A DNA stretch of 64,000 bases, taken from positions 131,677,430 to 131,741,429 of the forward strand of contig CM073908.1 in assembly GCA_037176705.1 (NCBI GenBank), read 5' to 3'. This DNA is from Molossus alvarezi (lineage: Eukaryota > Chordata > Mammalia > Chiroptera > Molossidae). The stretch's first letter is position 1. The number at the start of each line of letters is the position of its first letter. Below, one piece after another: positions 35,475 through 45,694 of this stretch. Under the pieces are notes generated by a model that saw nothing but the letters and a program-made list of their open reading frames with translations, was not told the origin of the DNA and did no database searches. The position numbers and the translations under genes were made by a program.

Positions 35475-36045
35475 CTTTTATTCATTCAATAAACAAATAT
35501 TTCTTGAGCACCTACAATCATATCAGACACTGCTAAAATCCCTGTGGAAATATCAGTGAGCAAAATATAACCCCTATCCTAACAGAGCACATATTCCATT
35601 GGAGAAAAAAATGTGTAGGGTCATTTTAAAATGATTACTCTAGATTATTTGTGGAGAATCAGCTGCAGAAGGGCATGAGTAAATGTGGCCAGATTAGATA
35701 AAAGACTAATGCAATAATTCACGCAAGAGATTATGGTGGTTTGGATCAGGGTCTTTGCAGTGGATGTGGTGAGAAGTGGTCTGAATCTATAAATATTGTG
35801 CATGTACAGTCAATAGGATTTATTGATAAATTGGATTTAAGGTCTAAGAGAAAAATCAAATACACTACCAAGGTTTTGTACCAGAGCAACTGCAAAGATA
35901 GAATTGCCACTAACTGAGGTGGGGAAGGCTGTGGGTTGAAGAGACTATGGGGTGGGGAAAACAAGGCACTCTAGTTTTGAGCAAATGTTTGTAATGCCTA
36001 TTAGAACAGAAGGTAGAGATGTCAGGAAATCAATTAGATAAACTT
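35475..36045 (-). mobile_element. L2 LINE 3' portion
   Basis: Reverse-complement L2: TTCATTCAATAAACAAATATTTCTTGAGCACCTACAATCATATCAGACACTGC, AACAGAGCACATATTCCATTGG, GAGATTATGGTGGTTTGGATCAGGG and GGATTTATTGATAAATTGGATT. It lies just upstream of HAL1 copy A. Confidence 0.8.
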
Positions 36046-36118
36046 CATGTCTTCAAACTTCATTTCACTTAACTATAAAATTGAGTGATATTTATGTGAG
36101 AATCAAAGATAGCTTACA

Positions 36119-38310
36119 CACACTTCTGGTCAAGATGGCAGTGTAGGTAGACGCAGTATCACGTCCTCCTACAACCACATCAAAGTTACAACTAAACTAC
36201 AGAAAAACCCTCATTCGAAACTGCCTGAAATCAAGCTGAATGGAAGTTCTACAACTACGGAATTAAAGAAGCAGCCACATCGAGACTGGTAGGAGGAGAG
36301 GAGGCGGAGGGGCTGGTCCCACACCCACGTGTGGCGGATAAAAATCAGGAGGACACTTCAGCTGGGAAGATCCTCCCTGAAAATTGAGGGGTCCCTGTCC
36401 CACACCAGGTGCCCCGCTCAGGGTTCCAGTGCCAGGAAGAGAAGTCCCCATAAATTCTGGCTGGAAAACCACCAGCGGGAACTGAGGCTCAGGGAGGCTG
36501 AGGTATCTGGAGCTTCAGGCAGCTTGTCTGAAAGGCCCCGCACATGGACTTATTGGACTCACTCCCTCTATGCTTGGAGGGGAGGCAGCTCGAAGGGCAC
36601 CAGAGACATACAGAGAAGAATTGAGCTGTTTGGCATTGGAGCAAGGGCTGGAGAGGGAGTCTTCTCTGGGACAAACGTGCTGTCAGAGGCCTTTATTCCT
36701 TTGGTGAGCCCTTCCCTCACCAGGCTGGCAGACAGATGCCATATCTGGGACTCCAGCAACCTGGCTCACACTGGTTGCCCCGCCCTGGTGATTCCCTGAG
36801 GCCTTGTGCCACCCAACTTTCAGGCCCACCCAAGCTGTTGCCAGTTGCTTAACCATAGGATTGGCCTGTCTTGGATCCTGCTTCAGGTTTTACTAAATTC
36901 TTTCAAACAAGCAGCATCTGGTCTCAGATAGCCCCATACCTCTCATTAAGTAATACACAGAAACAAACACGGGGAGGCAGCCAAAATGAAGAGACAAAGA
37001 AACAGGTCCCAAATGAAAGAACACAACAAAACCACAGGAAAAGAACTAAGTGAAATAGAGATAAGCAACCTAACAGAGGCTGAGTTCAAAATACTGTTTA
37101 TAAGGATGCTCAATGAACTTACTGAGAAACTCAGCAAACTTAGTGAGGGCCTCAAGAGCATAAAAAAGGACCAGTCAGAAATGAAGGATGCACAATCAGA
37201 AATGAAGGAGGCACTAACTGAAATAAAGAATAATTTACACAGATTCAATAGTAGAGTAGGTAAAGCCAAGAGGCAAACCATCAATTTGGAATATAAGGAA
37301 GCCAAAAACACCCAATCAGAACAGCAAAAAGAAAAAAGAATCCAAAAAAATGAGGATAGTGTAAGGAAACTCTGGGACAACTTCAAGCGTGCCAACATTC
37401 ACATCTTGGGGATGCCAGAAGGAGAAGAAAGAGAATAAAAAATTGAAAACCTATTTGAAACAATAATGGCAGAAAACTTCCCTAACTTAGTGAAGGAAAC
37501 AGACATACTAGTCCAGGAAGCACAGAGAGTCCCAAACAAGATGAACCCCAAGAGGCCCACACCAAGATACATCATCATCAAAATGCAAAAGGTTCAAGAC
37601 AGAGGATATTAAAAGCAGCAAGAGAAAAGCAGTTAGTTACCTACAAGGGAGTTCCCGTAAGGCTGTCAGCTGATTTCTCAAAAGAAACTTTGCAGGCCAG
37701 AAGGGAGTGGCAAGAAATATTCAGAGTGATGGAAAGCAAGAAACTACAACCAAGATTACTCTATCCTGCAAAGCTGTCATTTAGAATCGATAGCCATATA
37801 AAGAGTTTCCTAGACAAGAAAAAGCTAGAGTTCTTCACCACCAAACCATTATTATATGAAATGATAAAAGGTCTTTCTGAAGAAAAAGACAAAATATATC
37901 AACAAACAAAATGGCAATGAATCCATATCTATCGACAATGGAATCTACAAACAAAATGAACACGCAGAACAGAAACATTCTCATAGATACAGAGAACATT
38001 TTGTTGGTTGCCAGATGGGAGGAGGGTTGGGGGAATGGGTGAAAAAGGTGAAGGGATTAAGAAGTACAAATTTGTTGCTAGACTGACAAACCTCAAAGGG
38101 AAAGGGGTTGGGGGGTGGGAAGAAGTAAACCAAAGAACTTATATGCATAACCAATGGACACAGACAACAGTGTGGGAAAAGGAGGGAGGGAGGTGGGAGT
38201 GGGGAGGAGTGGGTCAATGGGGGAAAAATGAGAAACATCTGTAATACGTTCAACAATAAAGATAAAAAAAAAAAAAAATGAAAAAATAAAAAGTACCTTC
38301 TGTAAAAAAA
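36119..38310 (+). mobile_element. HAL1-like half-L1 retrotransposon, copy A
   Basis: An element of about 2.2 kb with 5'UTR (36119-36985), ORF1 (36986-37920, broken), a short ORF2-start remnant, an L1-type 3'UTR and poly(A). The 5' end carries CAAGATGGC (36131-36139), a YY1-like motif usual at L1 promoters. Polyadenylation signal AATAAA at 38255-38260. Target-site duplication AAAGATAGCTTACA at 36105-36118 and 38311-38324. ORF2 is absent. Two A-runs are separated by about 25 nt of extra sequence at the tail. Independent insertion from copies B and C; shares ORF1 lesions with C. Confidence 0.9.
36986..37920 (+). pseudogene. HAL1 copy A ORF1, stop and frameshift
   Basis: The ATG at 36986 opens 150 codons: N-terminal basic stretch, coiled-coil with heptad-like repeats (LNELTEKLSKLSEGLKSIKK) and the first part of the RRM-like region (WDNFKRANIHILGMPEGEE). 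A TAA at 37436-37438 replaces the CAA found in copy B. A 4-nt deletion near 37600-37610 shifts the frame. The C-terminal domain is then open at 37690-37920 (LQPRLLYPAKLSF). Those 76 codons are identical in translation to those of copy C. It cannot make full ORF1p. Confidence 0.9.
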
Positions 38311-38324
38311 AAAGATAGCTTACA

Positions 38325-40042
38325 TAAAGTATCTGGCACATAGCAGTCAATAGAGTGAATGGTAATCATCATTACTAACCAGCAAAAATACACTGATATC
38401 AGGAAGGGAGACTAAGATCAAAAGGCAGGGGACAGTTAATTATGGTCACAAGCATGCTTCGACACAAACAACCATATAATCTCAAAGGCATACAACAAGA
38501 GACATTTATTTGGCTGGCTGTCAGCTGATTTAGGCTGAGCTAGGCTGGGCTCACTCAGTCTGCTGCCAGCTGGAAATTCAATTGATATAGGTTGAGGGTG
38601 GCTCTGCATTATGTGGCTTCCATCCTCCTCCTGAGCCTAGCATCTTTGTCCCATAGTGATAAGAGATGGGAAAGAGAGAAGTAGTGAATATCTAAGAAAA
38701 GTAACTTCATTATAATTTACCACTTGGTTTCATGCCAACTGAGACCAGTGTGAAGCAGCCTAGCAGTCTACCCCTAAACCCTGCTGGTCAGCTCAGAATT
38801 CCAATGCTCTACTGTTTCCTAGTGACAAGGATTCATCCTGGAGGCTGTGCTCAGGGGCCATCTTGCTCAAAAACTGATTTAAATTGCATGCCGTATAATA
38901 GATCATCACAAATCTTCAAGCTATCAGCAATCTGAACACAGCCGTGAAAAATATCTCCCACTTTAAATACAGGAAAAAGATGCATCATTTGCTGCTATAA
39001 CAAGACACATGACCAATCTTTTCTGAATGACCAAACTATTTCTAGTCTATTGATCATCTAGTCCATTGGATTCAGGTCCAATCTCAAAACTGATCAGTTA
39101 GTTCTTACTTATAAATCACATTAATTCTTACCGTTAGCCTGATTTCTTAACAATCTGGGCTGATGATATATTACAGAGCAGGGGGAGGACATTAAGAATT
39201 GGGCTATGTTCTTTCAATTAAATCATTTTTATGAGCTGATGCTTCCATTGATGGAGTAAATGTACCAACTAGTACAAGTTAATACTAGGGTATGAAATTG
39301 AAATGTAAATGTGCTTAGCTGTGATACAAAAGGCTCTGTTATCTATGTTTAGTCCTGCTTGTATTATGCATACATACATATAGCATATAGATTCAAATAT
39401 AGTTTATGAGATGAAATTATGGTTTAATTATTAATTAAGCAATATGTAGCAAGGCAACAGTTCTGGCATTTATAAGAAAATTAAATTTCCAAAATAGAAA
39501 GCATAAGACACAGTTGGGTGCATCCAATCCCCAAGGATGTGATTATCTAATGATAAACCATCTTTTCTGCAGCTGCATGATTGCAGTTACAGGGGGAAAA
39601 AATGTTTATTGTAAGTATGATTGTGTTCTTTTTGTATGGAGAATAGATGAAGTTGGTTGCTCAGAATATCAAACAGATGTTTAAACCAAATTTTGCATCT
39701 TCAATGGATTAATTCTTGCTATTTAAACTGGACTACTTCTGAAAGCAGATATAGGCTATATGAGGAAAATGTAAATACATTTGAAGCAAATTGTGCATCA
39801 CTGTAAAATAATAAACAGCAAGTAAAGGTACAGATGAAGGCAGTTTTGAGCTTTCCAGCTTCATTTTGTATGTACATATATACAAAACCTCATGAGGATA
39901 ACACTGACTCCGGATGATTTGGGAAATTTTTCCATTACTGGAACTATTCTGCTCTGGTTCCATCATCTATAAGAGGATTTGAGAGGTATGGCTAGGATTA
40001 GGCACCAATCTTTTTTGTTTGTTTGTTTAACTTAGCTCAGAG

Positions 40043-40044
<2 letters not shown>
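38325..40044. other. No gene; possible LTR fragment at 38415-38900
   Basis: 38470-38900 has AACCATATAATCTCAAAGGCATACAACAAGAGACATTTATTTGGC and GGCTGAGCTAGGCTGGGCTC, phrases I associate with reverse-oriented ERVL/MaLR LTRs. The match is weak. The remainder to 40044 is single-copy AT-rich DNA. Confidence 0.4.

Positions 40045-40087
<43 letters not shown>
40045..40087. repeat. (TA)n microsatellite
   Basis: An uninterrupted TA run immediately left of the L1 insertion at 40107. Confidence 0.97.
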
Positions 40088-40090
<3 letters not shown>

Positions 40091-40106
40091 ATACACCTGA
40101 AATCTT

Positions 40107-40815
40107 TTTAAATTCAATGTATTGAGGGTGACATTGGTTAATAATTGTATATAGGTTTCAAGTGTACATTCCTATGACAATGGATCAAAGACCTAAATAT
40201 AAGACTTGAAATAATAAATTGCATAGAAGAAAACATAGGTACTAAACTTATGGACCTTGGTCTTAGAGAAGATTTTATAAATTTGACCCAAAGGCAAAGG
40301 AAGTAAAGGCAAAAACAAATGAATGGGACTATATCAAACTAAAAAGCTTCTGCACAGCAAAAGAAATACTAACAAAACAAAAAGGCGCCCTGGGCGGTTT
40401 GGCTCAGCGGTTAGAGCATCGGCCTGCGGTCCTGAGAGACCCGGTTCGGATCCCGCTAAGGGCGCGTACCTCGGTTGCAGTTTGTCCCCGGCCCTGGTCG
40501 GTTGTGCGGGTGGCAGACACTCGATGTGTTCCTTTCGCATCGATGTTTCTCTCTCTCTCTCTCTGTTCCTCTCTCTCCCTCCCACTCTACCTGAACAAAA
40601 AATGGAAAAAGGTCCTCGGGTGAGGATTAAAAAAAAAAAAAAAAACCAAAACAAAAAGGCAACCAACCGATGGGAGATGATATTTGCAAACAACAGTTCC
40701 AACAAGGGGTTAATAGTCAATATATATAAAGAACTCATACAACTCAACACCAAACAAACAATCCAATTAAAAAATGGGCAGAAGACCTGAGTGGACACGT
40801 CTCCCAAAAAGACAT
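40107..40815 (-). mobile_element. Twin-primed (5'-inverted) L1 insertion
   Basis: A 12-bp target-site duplication ACCTGAAATCTT at 40095-40106 and 40816-40827. The left 70 bp (TTTTTAAATTCAATGTATTGAGGG...ACATTGGTTAATAATTG...TTTCAAGTGTAC) is an L1 3' end in minus orientation. At about 40172 it joins an ORF2 segment in plus orientation (GGATCAAAGACCTAAATATAAGA, AATGAATGGGACTATATCAAAC, GATGATATTTGCAAACAAC, AATGGGCAGAAGACCTGAG). Opposite orientations inside one duplication are the hallmark of twin priming. A Ves SINE later entered at 40387. Confidence 0.85.
40387..40647 (+). mobile_element. Ves SINE, young-looking
   Basis: GCCCTGGGCGGTTTGGCTCAGCGGTTAG head, a full body almost identical to the copy at 136, terminal block TCCTCGGGTGAGGA (40613-40626) and A16. 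Perfect 13-bp duplication AAAACAAAAAGGC at 40374-40386 and 40648-40660. It interrupts the L1 ORF2 phrase ACAAAACAAAAAGGCAACC. Confidence 0.95.
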
Positions 40816-40831
40816 ACCTGAAATCTTGATC

Positions 40832-40960
40832 TTATAGCCCTACCCTATGCTAGACAATTTATCAGGTATGTATATACTCTATCTCATTTCATCCTGGTAG
40901 TAACTCTGAAAGGGTTCTGTTACTATTACTATTACCTAGGTCCAGATGCAAAGCGTATCT
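40832..40960 (-). mobile_element. MIR SINE fragment (weak)
   Basis: ATGCTAGACAATTTATCAGGTATGTATATACTCTATCTCATTTCATCCTGGTAGTAACTCTG resembles reverse-complement MIR. Short and diverged. Confidence 0.5.
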
Positions 40961-41207
40961 TAACTGTGATCACAGACCTGCAGAACAGAAATATGCTGAC
41001 TAAAATAAAGGTTTTTCAGACTTCAAATCCCATGCTTCTTTTCACTATTTAATGGTGCTGGATGTTTTCCATTTACCCTGGCCAAATCTACTTTCCACCC
41101 TTCTCCATCCTGATTTTGGTCTTTGGAACCTGATCTGAAAGGATTGACTTGACATGTTTCATCTCCTTCTGGCTTTTGGTTGGGTTCAGCAAAAGTAGCT
41201 CCTGCAG

Positions 41208-43426
41208 AGCTTCCGGTCAAGATGGCAGCGTAGGTAAACGCGGTATCGTGTCCTCTCACAACCACATCAAAGGTACAACTAAAGTACAGAACAACCATCA
41301 TTCAAAACTGCCTGAAATCAAGCTGAATGGAAGTCCTACAACTATGGAATTAAGTCAGCAGCCACATCCAGACTGGTAGGAGGGGTGGCGGGCGGAAGCG
41401 CGACAGGCTGGTCCCACACCCAAGTGTGGCGGATAAAAATCAGGAGGCTCCCGCGGCTGGGAAGATCCTTCCTGAGGATTGAGGGGTTCCCGTCCCACAC
41501 CAGGTGCCCCGCTCAGGGTTCCAGTGCCAGGAAGAGAAGTCCCCATAACTTCTGGCTGGAAAAACCAGAGGAAACTGAGGTTCAGGAAGGCTGAAGCGGC
41601 TGGAGCCCCAGGCAGCTCCCTAAAGGGCCTGCGCAGGGACTTCCATCGGACTCTCTCCCTCTAAGCTTGGAGGGGAGGCAGCTCGAGGGGCACCAGAGAC
41701 ATACAGGGAAGAACTGAGCTGTTTGGCACTGGAGCAAGGGCTGGAGAGAGGGCTTTCTCAGGGACAAACATGCTGTAAGAGGACTTTGTTCCTTTGGTGA
41801 GCCCTTCCCTGGGGCGGCAGACAGTCTCCATATCTGGGACTCCAGCAACCTGGCTCACACTGGTAGCCCCGCCCTGCTGATTCCCTAAGACCCAGCCCCA
41901 CCCCACCCCACCCAACATTCAAGCCCACCCAACTTTCAAGCCCACCCAACTTTCAAGCCCACCCAAGCTGTTGCCACTTGCTTAACCATAGGATTGGCCT
42001 GTCTTGGATCCTGCTTCAGGTGTTTTCTAAATTCTTTCAAATGAGCAGCATCTGGTCTCAGCGAGCCCCATACCTCTCATTAAGTAATACACTGAAACAA
42101 ACACAGGGAGGCAGCCAAAATGAGGATACAAAGAAACAGGTCCCAAATGAAAGAACAGAACAAAACCCCAATAAAAGAACTAAGCGAAATGGAGATAAGC
42201 AACCTAACAGATACTGAGTTCAAAATACTGCTTATAAGGATGCTCAATGAACTTGGTGAGAACCTCAGTGAACTTAGGGAGGGCCTCAAGAGCATAAAAA
42301 AGGACCAGTTAGAAATCATGGATACACAGTTAGAATTAAAGGAGGCATTAACTGAAAGAAAGAATAATTTACACAGCTTCAATAATACAGTATGTAAATC
42401 CAAGGAGCAAACCATCGATTTGGAATATAAGGAAGCAAAAATTCCCCAATCAGAACAGCAAAAAGAAAAAAGAATCCAAAAAAATGAGGATAGTGCAAGG
42501 AACCTCTGGGACAACTTCAAGCATACCACCATTCGCATCTTGGGGGTGTCCGAAGGAGAAGAGAGAGAACAAGAAATCGAAAACCTGTTTGAAACAATAA
42601 TGACAGAAAACTTTCCTAACTTGGTGAAGGAAACAGACATACAAGTCCAGGAAGCACAGAGAGTCCCAAACAAGATGAACCCCAAGAGGCACACACCAAG
42701 ACACATCATCATCAAAATGCAAAAGGTTCAAGACAAAGAGAGAATCTTAAAAGCAGCAAGAGAAAGGCAGCTAGTTACCTACAAGGGAATTCCCATTAGG
42801 CTGTCAGCTGATTTCTCAAAAGAAACTTTGCAGGCCAGAAGAGAGTGGCAAGAAATATTCAGAGTGATGAAAAGCAAGAACCTACAACCAAGATTACTCT
42901 ATCCTGCAAAGCTGTCATTTACAATCGATGGACATATAAAAACTTTCCCAGACAAGAAAAAGTTAAAGGAGTTCATCACTACCAAACCGTTATTATATGA
43001 AATGATGAAGGATCTTTTTGAAGAAAAAGATAAAATGTATGAACAAACAAAATGGCAATGAATACATATCTATCAACAATGGAATCTACAAACACAATGA
43101 ACAGGCAGAACAGAAACATTCTCATAGATACAGAGAACATTTTGTTGGTTGCCAGTTGGGAGGGGGGTTGGGGGAATGGGTGAAAAAGGTGAAGGGATTA
43201 AGAAGCACAAATTCATTGCTAGATTGACAAACCTCAAAGGGAAAGGGGTTGGGGGGTGGGAAGAAATAAACCAAAGAACTTATATGCATAACCAATGGAC
43301 ACAGACAACAGTGTGGGAAAAGGCGGGAGGGGGGCGGGAGTGGGGAGGAGGGGTTCAATGGGGGAAAAATGTGGAACATCTGTAATACATTTTACACCCA
43401 ACAATAAAGATTTGAAAAAACAAAAA
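41208..43426 (+). mobile_element. HAL1-like half-L1 retrotransposon, copy B (intact ORF1)
   Basis: A complete 2.2-kb element with a perfect 17-bp target-site duplication AAAAGTAGCTCCTGCAG at 41191-41207 and 43427-43443. The 5'UTR (41208-42119) starts with CTTCCGGTCAAGATGGCAGCG and carries a private 17-bp tandem repeat at about 41905-41960. ORF1 is intact (42120-43061). The ATG of an ORF2 remnant (43052) overlaps the ORF1 end, but after about ten codons the sequence jumps into an L1-type 3'UTR. AATAAA at 43404-43409 precedes the tail. A G-rich run (43323-43354) lies near the 3' end. It sits in single-copy DNA. Confidence 0.93.
42120..43061 (+). CDS. HAL1 ORF1p, intact L1 ORF1-type RNA-binding protein
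   Basis: A 313-codon open frame, close to the usual L1 ORF1p length (human 338). Layout: basic N-terminus (about 1-25), coiled-coil for trimerisation (about 30-125; MLNELGENLSELREGLKSI, KNEDSARNLWDNF), RRM-like domain (about 130-175; TIRILGVSEGEERE, ENLFETIMTENFPNLVKE) and C-terminal domain (about 185-290; TPRHIIIKM, ERILKAARERQLVTYKG, ETLQARREWQEIF, LQPRLLYPAKLSF). The family protein is a nucleic-acid chaperone that binds its own RNA in cytoplasmic particles. The ATG at 42120 is chosen because it is the first in frame after an AA-rich leader and matches the starts of copies A and C. Expression is unknown; the frame is undamaged. No ORF2 follows, so any mobility needs an L1 ORF2p in trans. 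Confidence 0.9.
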   Translation: MRIQRNRSQMKEQNKTPIKELSEMEISNLTDTEFKILLIRMLNELGENLSELREGLKSIKKDQLEIMDTQLELKEALTERKNNLHSFNNTVCKSKEQTIDLEYKEAKIPQSEQQKEKRIQKNEDSARNLWDNFKHTTIRILGVSEGEEREQEIENLFETIMTENFPNLVKETDIQVQEAQRVPNKMNPKRHTPRHIIIKMQKVQDKERILKAARERQLVTYKGIPIRLSADFSKETLQARREWQEIFRVMKSKNLQPRLLYPAKLSFTIDGHIKTFPDKKKLKEFITTKPLLYEMMKDLFEEKDKMYEQTKWQ

Positions 43427-43764
43427 AAAAGTAGCTCCTGCAGGAGATCTAACAGCTACTATCTAGAAACTGTCTCTCACTTTCTCCCTCTCCTTTACCC
43501 TCCCCTCCTCTCCAGCTAGGTTCCACTAATGGCTCAACCCCTTATTCATTTAGACCATGGTGGCAACACCTCCCTGTTATACTAGTCCCAATTCACTGTA
43601 CTTTCTCTCATGGTTCTTAACACTACATAAAGATTTCACTTATTATATTATCCTCAAATTATTTAATGTAGCTGTTCCATCTGTTTCCTGCTGATACTCT
43701 GATGTAGCCATAGTTTTTCAATTTATTAAGTAATATTCTATAAACTTTAGTGTGACTTTATTCT

Positions 43765-44765
43765 TTCAGCAGAGTTAAGTACAATTCTATGTTCCAGACA
43801 CTGCTCGGTATTGGGGATACTAAGATATAAAATACAGCCCTGCCCTGGCTGGGTGGCTCAGTTGGTTGGAGTATCATTCCATACACCAAAATGTTGTGGG
43901 TTCAATTCCTGGTCAGGACACACATCTAGGTTGCAGGTTCGATGCCTGGTCGGGGCACGTACAGGAGGCAACCAACTGATGTTTTCCACATCGATATCTC
44001 TAAAATCAGTAAAAACATATCTTTGAATGAGGAAAATACACACACACACACACACAGCCTTGCCATCAAGAATCTCACAATGTAGGACACCAATATATTT
44101 TGATAAATAATGTTAAAGAGGAATTTACAAAGGAGGGGTACTTGATCCAAACACAAAGGTCAGAGAAAGCTTCTCAGGCAGGCAATGTCTGAACAGTTCT
44201 TAAAAGAATGAATGGGAGTTGCTGTGAATGGCATGGGAGTTGCTGGAAGGGCATTTCAATAACAGGACACAGGATGCCAAAGGCACAATGGCTTGAAAAA
44301 ATCAAAGGATGGAGATGGAGTGAGAGATCTCAAACATGGCAGGTCTTTCTACATGCCAGGAGCATAGAGTACAAATAGAATTTTAGCAAGAGGTATGAAA
44401 TATTAGTTCCTAAAGTTGAAAAGCCTTCCAATCTGATCTTAGCAGTTTTAGTTTAATCTTGAATACTACAAGTAAGATAGATATAGTCACCACCTTGCAT
44501 TGTGGGAAAGTAACTCTGAAAACAAAGCAGAGAGTGGATTAGAAGTAGCAAGTTATAAAAACCCAGTCCTAGAAGTTTGAGGCAAAAGTTATTTTGGCTT
44601 GAAATGGTAATAGAAAGGAAAGGACATGTAGAAAGAAATTTTTCTTTTGTTGAATTGGCCTATAATCTACATATAATGTGGTTAGAGTAGGGATCAAGGA
44701 TGCTGCTCAAGTTTCTGACTTTGGCCATCAGGTAGAAATCTGAATATATTAGGGTCTCTGAAATG
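43765..44765 (-). mobile_element. L2 LINE fragment interrupted by a SINE
   Basis: Reverse-complement L2: TATGTTCCAGACACTGCTCGG-TATTGGGGATAC, CCATCAAGAATCTCACAATGTAGG, GGTCAGAGAAAGCTTCTCAGGCAGGC, GGGCATTTCAATAACAGGACACAGG and, at the right end, GATGCTGCTCAAGTTTCTGACTTTGG. Coding capacity lost. Confidence 0.78.
43845..44053 (+). mobile_element. Ves-like SINE with (CA)n tail, inside L2
   Basis: CTGGCTGGGTGGCTCAGTTGGTTGGAG head, B box GTGGGTTCAATTCCTGG; GCAGGTTCGATGCC is a second B-like segment. The tail ends in a (CA)n run (44037-44055). Duplication ACAGCCCTGCC (43834-43844) / ACAGCCTTGCC (44054-44064). Confidence 0.9.
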
Positions 44766-44970
44766 CAGTGCTATTAACATTTTAGGCCAGAAAAATCATG
44801 GTGAAGGGTGCTGTCCTTTGCATTACAGGATAGCTAGCAGCTACTCGTATCTCTACCCACCATGTGCAAGTAGTATACCGCCCCCCAAGTTGTGACAACC
44901 AAAAATATTTCCAGACATCATCAATGTCCCTTGACAGGCAAAATCACCCTGATTAAAAACCATTGTCTAA
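44745..44970 (+). mobile_element. hAT-Charlie MER-type fragment
   Basis: CTATTAACATTTTAGGCCAGAAAAATC, GGGTGCTGTCCTTTGCATTACAGGATAGCTAGCAGC and GTTGTGACAACCAAAAATATTTCCAGACATC are characteristic of a mammal-wide MER element. The exact family is not assigned. Confidence 0.65.
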
Positions 44971-45581
44971 TGTGGTAGCATGGGGCTAAGAACTGACCTG
45001 TATAGCAAAACCATGAGTGCCTGCTTTGGACATAGAGCATTTGAAAGTTTCATGATAGTGGAGTGGTTTGCACAAATGAAGGGGGCCTAATGGGACTTTA
45101 GCTAGAGATTTTCACTTGGCAGATATTAGCACATAGTCACTGAAATCCTTGGAGAAATCCAGATCACATTGGCAGTACATGGCTAGCCCTTCGCATACTT
45201 AAGTCATAAAATTTATGAAGGCTATCTAAACTTTTATGAGAATAAAACCATCATATTTACCAGAAATATATACTCTTTTGGATTTTACTTCTCAATATCT
45301 GTAACCTTTTATACACACATTTAAATATACATAATTAGCTTTTAGGTTATCTATAGAAAATTAGCTTGTCAAACAAATTTCCATGTTTCCGTGTGAAAAA
45401 GAGTTTCTACCTTCATTGTCTTCCCACACCTGCCTTGTAATGTGAAGGGGAATAGCATTTATCACTAAAATGTCTCTGGAACAGATAAAGAGCTAACATT
45501 GCTAACATCACTTTAATAGAAAGAAGCAGAGCACAAACTAAAGCTTAATGTCATGTGATTTGGGGGGGTCAGGTCCTTTAA

Positions 45582-45589
45582 AACACACA

Positions 45590-45628
<39 letters not shown>
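45582..45628. repeat. (CA)n microsatellite
   Basis: A nearly pure AC run with one AAACAC interruption. Confidence 0.97.
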
Positions 45629-45629
<1 letters not shown>

Positions 45630-45694
45630 ACGCATGTTTCTGTATTTTAGGAAGAAGCAATAAAGCCCTTAATCTGCATTACTATCATGATAAT

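Noticed and set aside
36329..36799. 156-codon plus-strand frame upstream of HAL1 ORF1
   Set aside because: Within the HAL1 5'UTR; the equivalent regions of copies B and C do not keep this frame, so no support for a coding ORF0.
40334..40807. 157-codon minus-strand frame
   Set aside because: Spans antisense L1 and a SINE CT-repeat (RERERE peptide); an artefact.
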